Positions 1-8,814 are shown, counted from the stretch's first letter. The stretch: DNA of 64,000 nt from CAYWJT01 sp964458655 (GCA_964458655.1 CAYWJT010000004.1:1-64000), one strand, 5' to 3'. A program made the numbers and translations. The notes: generated from the letters alone by a model not told the origin.

Positions 1-180
1 GCAGGCGACTTGGCGGAGGGTCAGCCTTCGAGGCGAGAGAGCGAGGGCATGCCGGAACGGCACGGCGAGCATGTCTGAGCCTCTCTGGAGGCGAGTTGCG
101 CAGCCGCCGAGCGCTCGAGCCGAGAAGGCGCCCGGACCCGGAGCAGGGAGCCGAGCCATCCCCGTCTTGCCCCCTTTCTG
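1..180. other. GC-rich non-coding stretch with imperfect inverted repeat
   Basis: No credible coding frame is visible. Bases about 36-54 and 63-86 form an imperfect inverted repeat: GCCG at 51-54 pairs with CGGC at 63-66, and AGAGA near 36-40 pairs with TCTCT at 82-86, with bulges between. The composition (repeated GCGAG, CCGAG) differs from the AT-richer promoter region that follows. It could be a structured RNA, a palindromic intergenic repeat or the decayed end of something to the left. I do not recognise a named family. Confidence 0.3.
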
Positions 181-209
181 TTGCATTACGCCCCTGATTC
201 GCATATACT
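181..209 (+). promoter_or_regulatory. sigma70-like promoter for the GTPase-arcC-argF operon
   Basis: TTGCAT (181-186) and TATACT (204-209) are separated by 17 bases in a locally AT-rich stretch. The leader to the ATG at 286 is about 70 bases. The spacing and match are good, so this probably drives the four-gene operon up to 5586. Confidence 0.6.
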
Positions 210-285
210 TATATCTTCTTTACAATTGAAGATTTCGTCCGGAAAAGAGAGTGATGTTTTATTTTCAATTCAAGGAGCAGAACTG

Positions 286-1590
286 ATGCGCAGGGTCATC
301 ATCATGGGGGCCGCGGGCCGAGACTTCCACAACTTCAATACCTATTTCCGCGGCAACCCCGCCTACAGGGTCGTGGCTTTCACCGCCACCCAGATCCCGG
401 ACATCGCGGGCCGCAAGTACCCGGCCGAGCTGGCCGGCAAGCAATATCCCAAGGGCATCCCCATTTTCGCCGAAACGGAGCTCGTCGACCTCATCAAGAC
501 GCACAAGGTGGACGAGGTCTATTTCTCCTACAGCGACGTCTACCATGAGTATGTCATGAACAAGGCCTCCGAGGTCATGGCCGCCGGCGCCAGCTTCGTC
601 CTGCTCGGGCCCGACGACACCATGATCAAGAGCCGCAAGCCGGTCATCTCCGTCTGCGCCGTGCGCACCGGCTCGGGCAAGAGCCAGACCAGCCGCAAGG
701 TGGCCTCCCTGCTCAAGGACAAGGGCCGCAAGGTCGCCGTCATCCGCCACCCCATGCCCTACGGCGACCTGGTCAAGCAGAAGGTCCAGCGCTTCGCCGA
801 CTACGCCGACCTCGACCGCCACGAATGCACCATCGAGGAGCGAGAGGAGTACGAGCCTCACATCGACCGAGGCATCGTCGTCTACGCCGGAGTCGACTAC
901 GGCGCCATTCTGCGCCAGGCCGAGAAGGAAGCCGACGTCATCCTCTGGGACGGCGGCAACAACGACTTCCCCTTCTACCGCAGCGACCTCGAGATCGTGG
1001 TCGCCGACCCCCACCGGGCCGGCCATGAGCTCCGCTACCACCCGGGCGAGACCAACTTCCGGCGGGCCGACGTCATCATCGTCAACAAGGTCGACACCGC
1101 CCGCCCCGAGGACGTGGAGGCGGTCATAGCCAACGCCAGGAGGGTCAACCCCCAGGCCGTCGTCATCAAGGCCAACTCCCCCATCTTCGTCAAGGACGGC
1201 GAGCGCATCAGGGGCAAGCGCGTGCTCGTCATCGAGGACGGCCCGACCCTGACCCACGGCGGCATGAAGTACGGCGCCGGCATCGTGGCCGCCCGCAAGT
1301 ACGGCGCGGCCGAGGTCATCGACCCCCGGCCCTTCGCCGTCGGCAGCATCAAAAAGACCTTCGAGAAATACAACCACCTGGACAAGGTCCTGCCGGCCAT
1401 GGGCTACGGCGCCCGCCAGACCCAGGAGCTGGCCAAAACCATCGACAAAACCGACTGCGAGCTGGTCATCAGCGCGACCCCCATCGACATCACCAGGGTC
1501 ATCAAGGTCGGCAAACCCATCCTGCGCGTCAGGTACGAGCTCGAGGAGCTCGGCTCGGTCAAGCTCAAGGACCTGCTCAAGAAGTTCTGA
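286..1590 (+). CDS. predicted GTPase, COG2403 / cyclic 2,3-diphosphoglycerate synthetase-like
   Basis: This 434-aa cytosolic nucleotide-binding protein resembles the COG2403 family, often labelled cyclic 2,3-diphosphoglycerate synthetase. The N-terminal part (about 1-115) looks Rossmann-like, beginning VIIMGAAGRDFHNFN. A P-loop GSGKSQTS lies at about 129-136, followed by a G3-like DGGNNDFPF region and VNKVD, which resembles the guanine-specificity NKxD motif. The ATG at 286 is chosen because AAGGAG (272-277) sits 8 bases upstream. The open frame continues upstream, but that part overlaps the promoter and lacks family sequence. The gene is 13 bases before carbamate kinase. In this family next to arcC/argF the true substrate is unproven, so the cDPG name should not be read as a demonstrated activity. 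A role tied to carbamoyl phosphate metabolism is inferred from the neighbours. Confidence 0.8.
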   Translation: MRRVIIMGAAGRDFHNFNTYFRGNPAYRVVAFTATQIPDIAGRKYPAELAGKQYPKGIPIFAETELVDLIKTHKVDEVYFSYSDVYHEYVMNKASEVMAAGASFVLLGPDDTMIKSRKPVISVCAVRTGSGKSQTSRKVASLLKDKGRKVAVIRHPMPYGDLVKQKVQRFADYADLDRHECTIEEREEYEPHIDRGIVVYAGVDYGAILRQAEKEADVILWDGGNNDFPFYRSDLEIVVADPHRAGHELRYHPGETNFRRADVIIVNKVDTARPEDVEAVIANARRVNPQAVVIKANSPIFVKDGERIRGKRVLVIEDGPTLTHGGMKYGAGIVAARKYGAAEVIDPRPFAVGSIKKTFEKYNHLDKVLPAMGYGARQTQELAKTIDKTDCELVISATPIDITRVIKVGKPILRVRYELEELGSVKLKDLLKKF

Positions 1591-1603
1591 CCCGGCGCCC
1601 GGT

Positions 1604-2557
1604 ATGAAGAAGAAGCTCGCTCTGATCGCCTTCGGCGGCAACGCCCTGCTGCCGGACAAGACGCGCGGCCGCCAGGCCGACCAGCTCCGCAACGCCCAGA
1701 AGGCGGCCGAGCTCATGGTCCACATCGTCAAGAAAGGCTACGAACTCATCGTCGTCCACGGCAACGGGCCCCAGGTCGGCAACATTCTAATCCAGCAGGA
1801 GGCGGCCGCCGACCGCATCCACCCCTACACGCTCGACATCTGCGACGCCATGACCGAGGGCAGCATGGGCTACATGCTGGAGAAGGCCATCACGAACGAG
1901 CTGCGGCGCAACTCCCTGGACAAGGAAGTCGTCTGCGTCATTTCCCAGGTGGTCGTGGACCGGGACGACCCCGCCTTCGACCGGCCGACCAAGCCGGTCG
2001 GCCCCTTCTACAACGAAGAACGGGCCGCGGTTCTGGCCAGGGAAAAGGGCTGGACCATGGTCGAGGACGCCGGCCGGGGCTGGCGCAAGGTGGTGCCCTC
2101 GCCCAAGCCCATCGACGTCGTCCCCAAGAGGACCATCCGGGACCTGGTCCTCGCCGGCCGCATCGTCATCGCCGCGGGCGGCGGCGGCATACCCGTGATC
2201 ATCAACTCGCGCGGTTTCTTCGAGGGCATCGAGGCCGTCATCGACAAGGACTACGCCTCGAGCCTGCTGGCCCGCGAGGTCGGCGTCGACCTGTTCATCA
2301 TCCTGACCGCCATCGAAAGGGTCTACATAAATTACGGCAGGCCGGACCAGTTCGAAGCGCCCGTCCTGACCGTCGACGAAGCCAAAACATACCTGGAAGA
2401 AGGCCAGTTCCCGCCGGGCTCGATGGGGCCCAAGATACGGGCGGCCATCGAATTCATAGAGGCCGGCGGCCGCGAAGTGCTCATCACCAAGGATTCGCAC
2501 CTCAAGGCCGCCCTGATACAGCGCTCCGGGACTCGCATCGTGCCCGCAGCCGATTGA
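1604..2557 (+). CDS. arcC: carbamate kinase
   Basis: Carbamate kinase catalyses ADP + carbamoyl phosphate <-> ATP + carbamate (then NH3 and CO2), giving ATP by substrate-level phosphorylation. The 317-aa length is normal for the amino-acid kinase fold. Family motifs are visible: AFGGNALL (9-16), VHGNGPQVGN (51-60), AAGGGGIPVI near 200 and FPPGSMGPKI near 270. It starts with ATG 13 bases after the GTPase gene, with a weak ribosome site, and lies 12 bases before a carbamoyltransferase. That pair is the catabolic half of an arginine deiminase-type or ureide/citrulline-degrading route. No arginine deiminase is in this window, so citrulline or another carbamoyl donor may come from elsewhere. Confidence 0.95.
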   Translation: MKKKLALIAFGGNALLPDKTRGRQADQLRNAQKAAELMVHIVKKGYELIVVHGNGPQVGNILIQQEAAADRIHPYTLDICDAMTEGSMGYMLEKAITNELRRNSLDKEVVCVISQVVVDRDDPAFDRPTKPVGPFYNEERAAVLAREKGWTMVEDAGRGWRKVVPSPKPIDVVPKRTIRDLVLAGRIVIAAGGGGIPVIINSRGFFEGIEAVIDKDYASSLLAREVGVDLFIILTAIERVYINYGRPDQFEAPVLTVDEAKTYLEEGQFPPGSMGPKIRAAIEFIEAGGREVLITKDSHLKAALIQRSGTRIVPAAD

Positions 2558-2569
2558 GGAGAAACGAAG

Positions 2570-3499
2570 ATGACGAAAGATTTCCTGACCATCCATGACC
2601 TGAGCGTCTACGAGTTCAGCCAGATACTCGACCTCACGACCGAGATGAAGAAGCACCCCAGGAGGTACCGCAAGGCCCTGGAGCACAGAATACTGGCCAT
2701 GATCTTCGAGAAGCCGTCCCTGCGCACCCGCATGACCTTCGAGGTCGGCATGCTCCAGCTCGGCGGCGAGGCCGTCTATCTTGCGCCCTCCGACATCAAG
2801 ATGGGCTCCCGGGAAGGCGTCGCCGACGTCGGCCGGAACATGGAGCGCTGGGTCGACGGCATCATGATCCGCACCTTCGGCCACGACATCGCGGAAAACC
2901 TGGCCAGGAACACGTCCATCCCCGTCATCAACGCCCTGACCGACCGCTTCCATCCCTGCCAGGCCATGGCCGACTTCTTCACGCTCAGGGAGCACAAGGG
3001 CAGCCTGGCCAACGTCAAGCTGGCCTTCGTCGGCGACGGCAACAACGTCTGCCACAGCCTGATGCTGGCCGCGGCCCGGGCCGGCACCAAGATGTCCGTG
3101 GCCACGCCGGCCGGCTACGAGCCTGACAGGGACGTGGTCGCGTGGGCCGAGGAAGACGGCCGCCACACCGGCTTCGAGCTCCACCTGACCACCGACCCGG
3201 TCGAGGCCGTCCGCGACGCGGACGCCGTCTACACCGACGTCTGGGCCTCGATGGGCCAGGAGGCGGAAAAGGAGGCCCGGGCCCGGGTCTTCGCCCCCTA
3301 CCAGGTGAACTCCGAGTTGATGTCCTACGCCAGGAGCAAAGCCGTCTTCATGCACTGCCTGCCGGCCCACCGCGGCGAAGAGGTCACGGACGAGGTCATC
3401 GACTCCGAGGCCTCCATCGTCTACGACCAGGCCGAGAACAGGCTGCACGTCCAGAAAGTCATACTCAACCTCCTCATGGGGAAAAAGCTCGAAAAATGA
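2570..3499 (+). CDS. argF: ornithine carbamoyltransferase
   Basis: This transferase moves the carbamoyl group between carbamoyl phosphate and (probably) ornithine. The length, 309 aa, is typical. The carbamoyl-phosphate site reads FEKPSLRTRMTFE (46-58), the second site motif is HPCQAMAD (128-135), and the ornithine-site HCLPAHRG motif is at 262-269. SLRTR in place of STRTR also occurs in other bacterial OTCs. A strong AGGAG lies 8 bases before the ATG. The gene sits between arcC and an unknown gene whose start overlaps this stop (ATGA). With arcC upstream, flux could be catabolic (citrulline to carbamoyl phosphate) rather than biosynthetic. A relative acting on another amine or amino acid cannot be excluded. 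Confidence 0.9.
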   Translation: MTKDFLTIHDLSVYEFSQILDLTTEMKKHPRRYRKALEHRILAMIFEKPSLRTRMTFEVGMLQLGGEAVYLAPSDIKMGSREGVADVGRNMERWVDGIMIRTFGHDIAENLARNTSIPVINALTDRFHPCQAMADFFTLREHKGSLANVKLAFVGDGNNVCHSLMLAAARAGTKMSVATPAGYEPDRDVVAWAEEDGRHTGFELHLTTDPVEAVRDADAVYTDVWASMGQEAEKEARARVFAPYQVNSELMSYARSKAVFMHCLPAHRGEEVTDEVIDSEASIVYDQAENRLHVQKVILNLLMGKKLEK

Positions 3500-5586
3500 A
3501 CATCGACAAGACGGCGCTGACCAAGATAACCGCGGAGGACGCGGCCCTCGTCCTCAAGGAGCTGGCCTCCACCGGCGACCCGGTCCCGCTCCGGCCGCTC
3601 GTGGAGAAGCTGGCCTTCGCCAAGACCGCCGGCCAGAGGACCCAGCCCCTCAAAAAATACGACCCCAACGCCAAGTACGAGGTCGGAGACCTGATCTACA
3701 AGGAATACGACGAGGCCCTCAACACCGGCAGCAAGACCGCCGAGTTCTTCTCCGGCGCCGTCGTCCTCGAGGTCGTGGCCAAGACCTATTTCAAGAGCTT
3801 CAACTGCGAGATGCTCGAAGTCGACTACTCCGGCGGCGGCCTGTTCCGCAAGTACGTCGATTACATGAAGAAGACCAAGACCCAGGTCCTGCTGCCGTCC
3901 AACTACGGCCTGGCCAACCTGGAGCCCGAGGTCATGCCGCGCGAGGCCGACCCCCGGCTGACCGAGCTGCCCATGACCGAGCAGGAATTCAAGAAGCTCG
4001 AGAAGGCCCTGCGGACGGAGCTCGGCAAGAACCCCGAGGTCTTCGGCTGGAACGACCATTACCAGCTGGCCTCCCGCCGGGTCGAGATAGGCGAGGAGCA
4101 GACGGCCGCGGTGGAACGCCGGTTGGCCGAAACGGCCCGGGCGGCCTCGACCGAGGAGCTGGTCGAGACCGTTCTCGGAGTTCCGCCGACGGACGAGCGC
4201 TTCGCCCTGACCTGCCTGAGCCTGACCGCCCTGCTCGACAAGAAATTCAAGAAAGAATTCGTCCTGGTCTCGACCGAGCGCTGGGGCAAGTGGCACCTCA
4301 AGCGCATCCTCAACTCCATGCCCGACAACCTGCCGCTTTCGGCCCCCCAGGCGCCCCTGCCGGAGCTGGCCGAAATCGAAAAGCCCGAGCTCAGCATCGT
4401 CCTGGACTTCCCCATCAAGGTCTACCTGACCTGGCGCGAGATCCTGTCCGGCGGGGTCAAGATCCCCCGCAGCCTGAGCAAGGAGCTCGCCGGCTCCCGG
4501 GAATACGTCTTCACGGAGTCCGACACCGGCAACAAGTACACGCTCTACTATTTCCCGGCCGGCTCCTTCTTCCTCGGGCTGGGCGACTTCTACAAGCAGA
4601 ACGACGTGCCCCAGGGCGCCAGCATGACGCTCGAGCGCAGCGGCGAGAACAGCTTCAACTTCTGGGTCAAGAAATCCAAGAAAAAGATGTTCTTCCCCCG
4701 CCTCGAGTACGTCGCGGACAGGGACGAGTTCCGGGACACGGGCGAGGACGGCTTCTCCTACGCCGAGCCCAACAAGATCATCTTCCTCGAGCGCGAGACG
4801 CTGGCCCGGCTGTTCGGCCTCTACGAGAAGCGCGAGGGCCTGGACCTGAAACAGCTCCTGGTCACGGTCTTCCAGGACCCGGCTCTGGCGACGCCCGCCC
4901 ATTCGCTCCATTTCCTCAGGGCCTATCACCTGGTCGACATGATCCGCCAGACCACCCAGGAGGACGTCGAGCTCAACCTGGTCAACTCGCCGGAGTTCAC
5001 CAAGTCCGACAAGAAGAAGGGCATGTTCATCTACAAGGAACCCGCCCCTGTCGTCGAGGAAGGCTTCGTCCCGGTCGGCGAGGCGTTCGTGCCCCCGGCC
5101 GAAGCCGAGGCCGAGGCCGGCGCCGAAGCGGAGTACCTGCCCTCCCCCGAAGAAGGGTTCGAGGCCCAGGCCGGGGAAGAGGAGGTCCCGCCCGGGCCGC
5201 CGGCCGTGCCCATCCGTCCGTCCGCGGCCGAAGCCAAGAAGGAAAAGGCCCCCAAGAAGAAGAAAAAGGCCAAGCCCGAGGCCGAAAAGCTGCCCCGGCC
5301 GAAAAAGAGCGAGCGCCGCGTCATCGAGGAGAAGATCGAAGAGGAAGAATCCGTCCAGGAGGCCCTCTCGGCCATCAAGGAGCGCGAGGAAGCGGGCGAA
5401 GAGCTCCACCGCGGCGAACGCAAGGAAGAGTTCAAGCCGGTCGAGAAGAAAGAGGAGCCGAAGTTCGGTTTCTTCGCCGAGATGCTCAAGAGCGCCCTCA
5501 AGCAGAAAAAGGACCAGCCAGAAGAGGAAGAAAGCGGGCCCGGCGGGCCTCAAGACACGGAAAAAAAGAAGGCAGAGGGCAAGTAA
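3496..5586 (+). CDS. conserved-looking hypothetical protein, possible B3-like domain, charged C-terminal tail
   Basis: I do not recognise a family for this 696-aa protein. The ATG at 3496 overlaps the argF stop (ATGA), so it is probably translationally coupled. The frame extends further upstream, but that part is inside argF. Residues about 55-135 form a compact domain (YEVGDLIYKEYDE). Residues about 318-395 (VKIPRSLSKEL, then TGNKYTLYYF, then FYKQNDVPQGASMTLE) resemble the pattern of B3-type DNA-binding barrels; this is inference by eye. From about residue 515 the chain is low complexity: acidic, then Lys/Pro-rich, then Glu/Lys-rich and probably helical, ending EKKKAEGK. There is no signal peptide or membrane segment. 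A regulatory or nucleic-acid role is possible but unproven. Confidence 0.75.
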   Translation: MNIDKTALTKITAEDAALVLKELASTGDPVPLRPLVEKLAFAKTAGQRTQPLKKYDPNAKYEVGDLIYKEYDEALNTGSKTAEFFSGAVVLEVVAKTYFKSFNCEMLEVDYSGGGLFRKYVDYMKKTKTQVLLPSNYGLANLEPEVMPREADPRLTELPMTEQEFKKLEKALRTELGKNPEVFGWNDHYQLASRRVEIGEEQTAAVERRLAETARAASTEELVETVLGVPPTDERFALTCLSLTALLDKKFKKEFVLVSTERWGKWHLKRILNSMPDNLPLSAPQAPLPELAEIEKPELSIVLDFPIKVYLTWREILSGGVKIPRSLSKELAGSREYVFTESDTGNKYTLYYFPAGSFFLGLGDFYKQNDVPQGASMTLERSGENSFNFWVKKSKKKMFFPRLEYVADRDEFRDTGEDGFSYAEPNKIIFLERETLARLFGLYEKREGLDLKQLLVTVFQDPALATPAHSLHFLRAYHLVDMIRQTTQEDVELNLVNSPEFTKSDKKKGMFIYKEPAPVVEEGFVPVGEAFVPPAEAEAEAGAEAEYLPSPEEGFEAQAGEEEVPPGPPAVPIRPSAAEAKKEKAPKKKKKAKPEAEKLPRPKKSERRVIEEKIEEEESVQEALSAIKEREEAGEELHRGERKEEFKPVEKKEEPKFGFFAEMLKSALKQKKDQPEEEESGPGGPQDTEKKKAEGK

Positions 5587-5611
5587 GGGGCGGGCTCACC
5601 GGCCCCGGCTG

Positions 5612-6721
5612 CTAACGCGGCCTTTTCGTCCCGGAACCGGAAGGCTCCAGCACCTCGCGCAGCGCGCCCTTGCGCTTCGTCACCCCCATCTCGTCGAGAA
5701 GCTCGAGCAGCGGGATGGCGTATTTCCGCGACAGGCCCGCGAGCGACTTGAATTCGGCGACCGTCAGCTCCCGGCGGCCCGATGACCGCAGCCTGGAGAT
5801 GAGCTCCTCCAGCCAGGGCGAGTGGACGTAGAAGCCCTCGCCGCCGCGGACGACCTTTTTTCTTGCCACCAGGATCTCGATCAGGGCGCGGGCCCGGGCC
5901 GGCTTGAGACCCAGCCGGCTCCCTATCTCTTCCAGGCTGACCGCGCTCAAGCCCTCCGCGGCGAGCAGGCGCTCGAGCCGCTCGAGAGCGAGCCTGTCCT
6001 CGTCCGCCAGCCGAACCTTGAAACCGGGCAGGCTCAAAAGGCCGGCCTCCGATATCAGACGGCCCTCCCTGGCCAGGGCCATGACCGCCAGCTTGATGAC
6101 TTCCTCCGCGACCAGGAACCTTTTCTTGAGGTCCTCAACCGTCAGGCCGCGCCGGTCGGGATGCTTTTCGTGGAAACGCCCCAGATGGCCCAGGAAGCTC
6201 TCCTTCAGGAAGTCCAGGCCCTCCCGTGAAATGACGAAAAGAGGCGAAAAGGAAATTATGCGCAGCCTGCCTTCCTCTTCCAGCCTGACGGCGAGGTCCT
6301 GATAGGCCGCCGGAGCCAGGCGGGCGAAATCCGTGAGCTCTTCCGCCCTCAGGCCTTGGATGCCGGCCTCCCGGACCAGCGCGAGGAGCATGTCCTTCTC
6401 GGTCAGGGCCAGCCCCGACAGCAGCTCGAGCCTTTTCTGCCTGGCCCTGCCCCTGAGCGGGACCGCCCGGGGATGAAGCACCACGCCCCCGGCCGCAGCC
6501 TCACCGCCGGGCGTCAGGACCTCGAACCGGTCCTTCCAGAACACTTTGAGGGGCCGGCCCGTCTGGACGCGCGCGAACTTGCTGCCGTCAGGGCCGCTTG
6601 CCTGGTAGTCATGTATCTCGGCCGCGGTCCTGACGCCGGCCAGCCTGACCTGACCCCGGTAGGGACCGGCCTTGCCCGGCAGGGCGGCGGAAAGAGCGGC
6701 GTCGAAGGAGTAGGTCTTCAT
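5612..6721 (-). CDS. SelB C-terminal-type winged-helix protein lacking the GTPase domains
   Basis: The 369-aa product matches the second half of selenocysteine elongation factor SelB. Residues about 1-90 look like SelB domain III (short beta strands ending FEVLTPGGEAAAGGVVLHPRA, comparable to the SelB RFVLRSY..TIGGG.VLDP stretch). Residues about 100-369 form four winged-helix units, the last reading SRKYAIPLLELLDEMGVTKR, a typical SelB WH motif. Full SelB is roughly 600-650 aa and starts with an EF-Tu-like GTPase (domains I-II), which is absent. No SelB-like sequence lies upstream because RNase R occupies that DNA. The ATG at 6721 overlaps the rnr stop (ATGA), giving coupled expression with RNase R. 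It may be an RNA-binding adaptor rather than an elongation factor. Confidence 0.75.
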   Translation of the reverse strand: MKTYSFDAALSAALPGKAGPYRGQVRLAGVRTAAEIHDYQASGPDGSKFARVQTGRPLKVFWKDRFEVLTPGGEAAAGGVVLHPRAVPLRGRARQKRLELLSGLALTEKDMLLALVREAGIQGLRAEELTDFARLAPAAYQDLAVRLEEEGRLRIISFSPLFVISREGLDFLKESFLGHLGRFHEKHPDRRGLTVEDLKKRFLVAEEVIKLAVMALAREGRLISEAGLLSLPGFKVRLADEDRLALERLERLLAAEGLSAVSLEEIGSRLGLKPARARALIEILVARKKVVRGGEGFYVHSPWLEELISRLRSSGRRELTVAEFKSLAGLSRKYAIPLLELLDEMGVTKRKGALREVLEPSGSGTKRPR

Positions 6722-8787
6722 CGCTGGGAGTTCAAATAAGCCCCGGCCGGCACGAAGGTCATCCTGCGGAAGGCCGGGTCGCACGAAACGAGGACGACCC
6801 TGACCCTGTCGCCGAGGTTGAAACGCTGTCTTTTTTCCGGCCGCGTCCCGGCCTTCCTGCCGGCCTTCGCCCTCGGCGCGGCCGGCGGAGTCCCGAACGG
6901 CAGCAGGCCCTCGACGAAATAGTCGTCGAGCTCGACCATCAGCCCGGCCTTGTTCATGTCGACCACGACGCCCGTGAACTCCTCTCCCAACCTCTCCTTT
7001 AGGAACCGGAAGATGCGCCACTCGAGCAGGTTCTGTTCGGCGGCGTCGGCGTTGCGCTCCCGTTCGGTGCAGTGAGAGGCCATCGCCTCGAGCGGCCGCG
7101 CCGCGGCCCGGCCGACTTCCAGGGCCTCCTTCAGGATGCGATGGACGACCAGGTCCGGGTAGCGCCTGATGGGCGAGGTGAAGTGGGCGTAGTGGGTCTT
7201 GGCCAGCCCGAAGTGGCCGACGTTCATCGGGCTGTAGGTCGCGAGCTTCATCGCCCTCAGCACCTGGATGGTGACGAACTTCTCCTCCGGCTTGCCGGCG
7301 GCAGTGTCCAGGACGCGCTGCAGGTCGTGCGGCTTGATGGCCGACGCGTCGGGCAGTCGATAGCCTAATGCGGCCAGCAGCGTCCTGAGTTTTTCCAGGT
7401 CGCCCTGGGCCGGCGCCGGATGGACGCGGTAGATGAGCGGCAGGCCCTGGCGGGCGAGCCGGCTAGCGACGGCGACGTTGGCGGCGACCATGAACTCCTC
7501 GATGAGGCGGTGGGCGTCGTTCCGTTCGGCGGCGGCCACGGCCTTGAGCTTGCCGGCCTCGTAGATGAGCTCCGGCTCGACCAGGTCGAAATCGAGGCTG
7601 CCGTCCTCGAACCGGCCCTGCCTCAGCTTGTCGGCGACTTCCTTCATCAGCAGCAGGTCGCCGACGAGTCCTTTATAAGCGGCCCGCTCCTCGCGGTCGC
7701 CCTGGAGGATGCGGTAAACCGATGCATAGGTCATGCGGGCCGCCGTCCGTATGATCGAAGGCGTGAAAGTGGACTTCAGGACGCGGCCCCTGGGATCTAT
7801 CTCCATGAGCACCGAGACGGCCAGCCGGTTCACGCCCGGCCTCAGGCTGCAGAGGTCGTTCGACAGGCGCTCGGGCAGCATGGGCAGCGTCAGGTCCGGG
7901 AAATAGACGCTCGTCGCCCGGCGGTAGGCCTTGAGGTCCAGCTCCGAGCCTTCCCTGACGTAATGGGAGACGTCCGCGATGTGGACGCCGAGCAGGACGC
8001 GGCCCTGGCCGATGCGCCTGACGCTCACGGCGTCGTCGAAGTCGCGGGCCTTCTCGCCGTCGATCGTCACCGTAGCCCAGCCCCGGAAGTCGGCCCGGCC
8101 GCGCAGGCCTCTGGTCGAGACGGCCGCCGGCATCGCGGCCGCTTCCTTGAGCGCGGCCGGAGGGAAGGCCTGGTCCAGCCCGAACCGGCTCGCGACGAAT
8201 CTCGCGTCGACTCCCGGCTCGTCGGGGAAGCCGAACACTTTCGTCACCGTCAGGCCGTCGCGGTCGGCCTCGATGAGCATGCCTGGCTTGAGCTGCCGGC
8301 TCGGCCGGTGCTTGAGGGGCAGCTCGTCCTGGGTCGGCGTGTCGAAGGCCCTGATGAAGGGCGCGCCGCCTCTCTCGGTATAGACGCCGAGCAGTGCCGT
8401 CCTGGCCCTGCGCACGACGCGCACCACCTTGCCCTCAGGCTTCTCGAAACGGCCCTTTTCGTTGACCAGGACCTCGACCTCGTCGCCGTGCAGGACGCCG
8501 GAGGCGAACCTGGCCGGCACGAAAACGTCGGCGCCGCCGTCGGCGGGTATGACGAAGCCGAAGCCGCGGCCCGTGGTGACGAAACGGCCCTGGACCAGGC
8601 CGCGCTTTGAGGTCAGCATGACCCGGCCGCCGGCGGTCCGCACCAGACCCTGCTTCTGCAGGAGCCTCAGCTCCTCCGCGAGCTTGGGCCGTTCGCTCCT
8701 CTTCAGGCGCAGTTCGGAGCGCAGACGCTTGACCTCCACACCCTTCGGGTTGCGGTTGAGCGCCGCCAGCAGTTTATTCGTGAACAT
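6718..8787 (-). CDS. rnr: ribonuclease R
   Basis: This processive 3'-5' exoribonuclease degrades structured RNA. The 689-aa chain shows an N-terminal winged-helix segment (1-60), cold-shock OB domains (about 63-190), then the RNB catalytic domain with RDFDDAVSV (248-256) supplying metal-binding aspartates. LPERLSNDLCSL, HYAHFTSPIRRYPDLVVHR and a C-terminal S1-like domain (TGVVVDMNKAGLMVEL) follow. The ATG at 8787 has AAAGGT about 8 bases upstream. The stop overlaps the start of the SelB-like gene. It lies in an operon with valS, birA and coaX. The S1 end carries a basic insert (KAGRKAGTRPEKRQR) instead of the long Lys-rich tail of some homologues. Confidence 0.95.
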   Translation of the reverse strand: MFTNKLLAALNRNPKGVEVKRLRSELRLKRSERPKLAEELRLLQKQGLVRTAGGRVMLTSKRGLVQGRFVTTGRGFGFVIPADGGADVFVPARFASGVLHGDEVEVLVNEKGRFEKPEGKVVRVVRRARTALLGVYTERGGAPFIRAFDTPTQDELPLKHRPSRQLKPGMLIEADRDGLTVTKVFGFPDEPGVDARFVASRFGLDQAFPPAALKEAAAMPAAVSTRGLRGRADFRGWATVTIDGEKARDFDDAVSVRRIGQGRVLLGVHIADVSHYVREGSELDLKAYRRATSVYFPDLTLPMLPERLSNDLCSLRPGVNRLAVSVLMEIDPRGRVLKSTFTPSIIRTAARMTYASVYRILQGDREERAAYKGLVGDLLLMKEVADKLRQGRFEDGSLDFDLVEPELIYEAGKLKAVAAAERNDAHRLIEEFMVAANVAVASRLARQGLPLIYRVHPAPAQGDLEKLRTLLAALGYRLPDASAIKPHDLQRVLDTAAGKPEEKFVTIQVLRAMKLATYSPMNVGHFGLAKTHYAHFTSPIRRYPDLVVHRILKEALEVGRAAARPLEAMASHCTERERNADAAEQNLLEWRIFRFLKERLGEEFTGVVVDMNKAGLMVELDDYFVEGLLPFGTPPAAPRAKAGRKAGTRPEKRQRFNLGDRVRVVLVSCDPAFRRMTFVPAGAYLNSQR

Positions 8788-8814
8788 TCTTCTTACCTTT
8801 CAATTAAGATCCTC

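Noticed and set aside
5200..5590. Tandem DNA repeat in the 3' end of the unknown gene
   Set aside because: The repetitive look comes from Glu/Lys-rich codons; no repeat unit with constant length could be defined.
5612..6721. Functional selenocysteine elongation factor
   Set aside because: The EF-Tu-like GTPase half is missing and the upstream DNA is occupied by rnr. No in-frame TGA selenoprotein candidate was seen in the genes read here.
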